Translations under genes and position numbers: made by a program
Notes under the pieces: generated by a model
Told to the model about the DNA's origin: nothing
The model's input: the letters and a program-made list of their open reading frames with translations, nothing else
Database searches by the model: none
In this document: piece by piece, positions 61,968 to 64,000 of the stretch
How positions within the stretch are numbered: the stretch's first letter is position 1
How the letters are laid out: each line of letters starts with the position of its first letter
NCBI RefSeq assembly: GCF_016921115.1
Contig: NZ_JAFFZS010000002.1
Location: 186,001-250,000, forward strand
Direction of reading: 5' to 3'
Source of the DNA: Streptomyces actuosus
GTDB lineage: Bacteria; Actinomycetota; Actinomycetes; Streptomycetales; Streptomycetaceae
DNA: 64,000 bases

Positions 61968-64000
61968 ATGAACGCGCCGTACGACGGTGACCGCGGCCAG
62001 GCCGTGGGCAGCTCGGGTCGCCCCGAGGGCCCACCACCCGAGCACGGCCAGGTGCCGCCGCAGCATCCCGCGGACATGTACCTCCAGGACGCCTACGACC
62101 AGGACCCCTACCGGGCCCAGGACCTGTCCGCCCAGGACCCGGTCGCCGAGGCCCTCTACGACCGCGCCGCGCACCCCCCGCCGCCCCCGAGCGCCCAGGC
62201 GCCTCAGCAGCCCCTGTACGGGCAGCCGGCGCAGTCTCCGTACGCGCCCGACCCGCATGTGTGGGCGCAGACCCCGGCGCCGGAACCGGAGGGTCCCACG
62301 CAACACCTGCCCTACGGCGACGACCCCCGGACCACGCAGTACGTGGGCGTCGACGACCTGGTCACCCAGGCGGGCGAGGAGGAGCTCCACGAGCCGGACG
62401 CCTTCGCCCACCTGTTCCGCGACCAGCAGCAGGGCGGCCCCCGCCCGGTGCAGGAATCCCCCTCGGTCCCGGGACCGGCTGTGGCACCCGCCGGAGACGG
62501 CCCGGTGCCGCAGCACCAGGCACAGACGGCGCCGGTCGCGCCCATGGACGACCGGACCATGAACCTCGGCACGGCGCCCGTGGAGGCCCCCACACCTGGT
62601 CCGGCATCGGCTCCCGCACCGCCCCCCGCTGCCGCGGCCCCCGCGCCCGCGGCGAAGAAGGGCGGGCGCGCGGCGGGCCTGCTGCAGTCCAGCGCCGTGA
62701 TGGCGGCCGGCACGATGGTCTCCCGCCTCACCGGCTTCATCCGTTCCGCGCTGATCGTCTCCGCGCTCGGCGTCGGCCTGCTCGGTGACACCTTCCAGGT
62801 CGCCTACCAGCTGCCGACGATGATCTACATCCTCACCGTCGGCGGCGGCCTGAACTCCGTGTTCGTTCCTCAGCTGGTGCGCGCGATGAAGGAGGACGAG
62901 GACGGCGGCGAGGCCTACGCCAACCGGCTGCTGACGCTGGTCATGGTGGCCCTCGGCCTGCTCACCGTCGCCGCGGTCTTCGCCGCGCCGGTCCTGATCC
63001 GCCTGCTGTCGGACTCGGTCGCCAGCGACCCCGCGGCCCACGACGTCGGTGTCACCTTCGTCCAGTTCTTCCTGCCGTCCATCTTCTTCATGGGCATCCA
63101 CGTGGTGATGGGCCAGATCCTCAACGCCCGTGGGAAGTTCGGCGCGATGATGTGGACACCGGTCCTCAACAACATCGTCATCATCGTGACGCTGGGTACG
63201 TTCATCTGGGTCTACGGCACCTCCGCCGACTCCGGCATGACGGTCACCAGCATCCCGCCGGAAGGGCAGCGCCTCCTCGGCATCGGTGTCCTGCTCGGCC
63301 TCGTGGTGCAGGCGCTGGCGATGATCCCGTACCTGCGGGAGACCGGCTTCAGGATGCGGCTGAGGTTCGACTGGAGGGGGCACGGCCTGGGCAAGGCGGT
63401 CACCCTCGCCAAGTGGACCTTCCTGTTCGTGCTCGCCAACCAGGCCGGCGCACTGGTCGTGTCCCAGCTGTCCACCTCGGCCGGCAAGGCGTCGCCCGTC
63501 GACGGCACCGGCTTCGCCGCCTACGCCAACGCCCAGCTGATCTGGGGGCTGCCGCAGGCCATCATCACCGTCTCGCTGATGGCCGCCCTGCTGCCGCGGA
63601 TCTCCCGCTCCGCCGCCGAGGGCGACGGCGGCGCCGTCCGCGACGACATCTCGCAGGGCCTGCGCACCACGGCCGTCGCGATCGTCCCGATCGCCTTCGG
63701 CTTCCTCGCACTGGGCATCCCGATGTGCACGCTGATCTTCGGTTCTTCGGGCACCAGCGAGGCCACCAACATGGGATTCATGCTCATGGCGTTCGGGCTC
63801 GGCCTGATCCCCTACTCCGTGCAGTACGTCGTCCTGCGCGCGTTCTACGCCTACGAGGACACCCGAACCCCCTTCTACAACACGGTCATCGTGGCCGCGG
63901 TCAACGCGGGCGCCTCGGCCCTGTGCTTCTTCCTGCTTCCCTCGCGCTGGGCCGTGGTGGGCATGGCCGCCGCCTACGGCCTGGCCTACGCCATCGGGGT
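61968..64000 (+). CDS. murJ: Lipid II flippase MurJ/MviN (C-terminus runs off window)
   Basis: At least 677 residues are visible. The first about 230 are a Pro/Gln/Ala-rich, probably disordered cytoplasmic extension. MurJ helices start at LLQSSAVMAAGTMVSRLTGFIRSALIV in outline. FVPQLVRAMKEDEDGGEAYANRLL, NARGKFGAMMWTPVLNNIV and LSTSAGKASPVDGTGFAAYANAQLIWGLPQAIITVSLMAALLPRIS in outline follow. The flippase exports lipid II for peptidoglycan. The ATG at 61968 lies 43 bp after the DUF6049 gene. Confidence 0.93.
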   Translation, partial: MNAPYDGDRGQAVGSSGRPEGPPPEHGQVPPQHPADMYLQDAYDQDPYRAQDLSAQDPVAEALYDRAAHPPPPPSAQAPQQPLYGQPAQSPYAPDPHVWAQTPAPEPEGPTQHLPYGDDPRTTQYVGVDDLVTQAGEEELHEPDAFAHLFRDQQQGGPRPVQESPSVPGPAVAPAGDGPVPQHQAQTAPVAPMDDRTMNLGTAPVEAPTPGPASAPAPPPAAAAPAPAAKKGGRAAGLLQSSAVMAAGTMVSRLTGFIRSALIVSALGVGLLGDTFQVAYQLPTMIYILTVGGGLNSVFVPQLVRAMKEDEDGGEAYANRLLTLVMVALGLLTVAAVFAAPVLIRLLSDSVASDPAAHDVGVTFVQFFLPSIFFMGIHVVMGQILNARGKFGAMMWTPVLNNIVIIVTLGTFIWVYGTSADSGMTVTSIPPEGQRLLGIGVLLGLVVQALAMIPYLRETGFRMRLRFDWRGHGLGKAVTLAKWTFLFVLANQAGALVVSQLSTSAGKASPVDGTGFAAYANAQLIWGLPQAIITVSLMAALLPRISRSAAEGDGGAVRDDISQGLRTTAVAIVPIAFGFLALGIPMCTLIFGSSGTSEATNMGFMLMAFGLGLIPYSVQYVVLRAFYAYEDTRTPFYNTVIVAAVNAGASALCFFLLPSRWAVVGMAAAYGLAYAIG

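Overview
The window is high-GC actinobacterial chromosome and almost certainly Streptomyces. Markers for this are ssgA/ssgR, fused cydCD with a Rex operator, a FemX-type bridge ligase, an LppU/SCO3897-family protein, and many copies of the Streptomyces parS sequence GTTTCACGTGAAAC. From memory, the order murJ - DUF6049 protein - cca - lppU-like - MFS - ino1 - padR - PBP - GT87 - racemase-like - femX - rpsF-ssb-rpsR-rplI - MATE - dnaB - ... - ptpA - ... - ssgR/ssgA - yibE/F - thiC - ... - hisC - cydAB-cydCD matches the oriC-proximal core of S. coelicolor (about SCO3894 upward). oriC should then lie beyond the right-hand edge. No rRNA, tRNA, CRISPR array or intact insertion sequence was found.

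Layout. 1-2.9 kb (minus): two ABC exporter ATPase/permease modules. 3.1-5.7 kb: an M24-like peptidase overlapping an alpha/beta-hydrolase-SDR fusion. 5.9-6.4 kb: kptA. 6.4-9.5 kb: a disturbed accessory block with a luciferase-like pseudogene fragment, a TetR-darcynin/SDR divergent module around a 37-bp palindrome, and broken HxlR and methyltransferase genes. 9.6-12.5 kb: an intact LLM oxidoreductase, a HAD hydrolase and an M23 peptidase. 12.7-19.2 kb: cytochrome bd genes (cydA-cydB-cydCD) under a Rex site. 19.2-24.8 kb: cyclophilin-like protein, hisC, LacI regulator, PPP-like phosphatase and a membrane protein. 25-27 kb: thiC with a TPP riboswitch. 27-36.8 kb: YibE/F, ssgA-ssgR, small membrane and cupin proteins, ptpA with a PLP lyase, LysR, NUDIX, GNAT and MarR genes. 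36.9-40.7 kb: a beta-lactamase-like serine hydrolase, then a second decayed stretch (TetR with two frameshifts, a truncated FAD monooxygenase, two related repeats) and a RibD_C reductase. 41-46.2 kb: replication and ribosome genes. 46.4-64 kb: cell-wall and housekeeping genes (femX, racemase-like, GT87, class A PBP, ino1, cca, murJ).

Twelve parS sites (nine exact or one-mismatch GTGAAAC forms and three GTGGAAC forms) run from 16.4 to 57.8 kb and are the main non-genic signal. They sit in terminators, between genes, at the first codons of cydCD, within one gene, and, most strikingly, inside the P3 region of the thiC TPP riboswitch. Many genes appear to be transcribed leaderless, with a -10 box 6-8 nt before the start codon. 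This was used to choose several starts.
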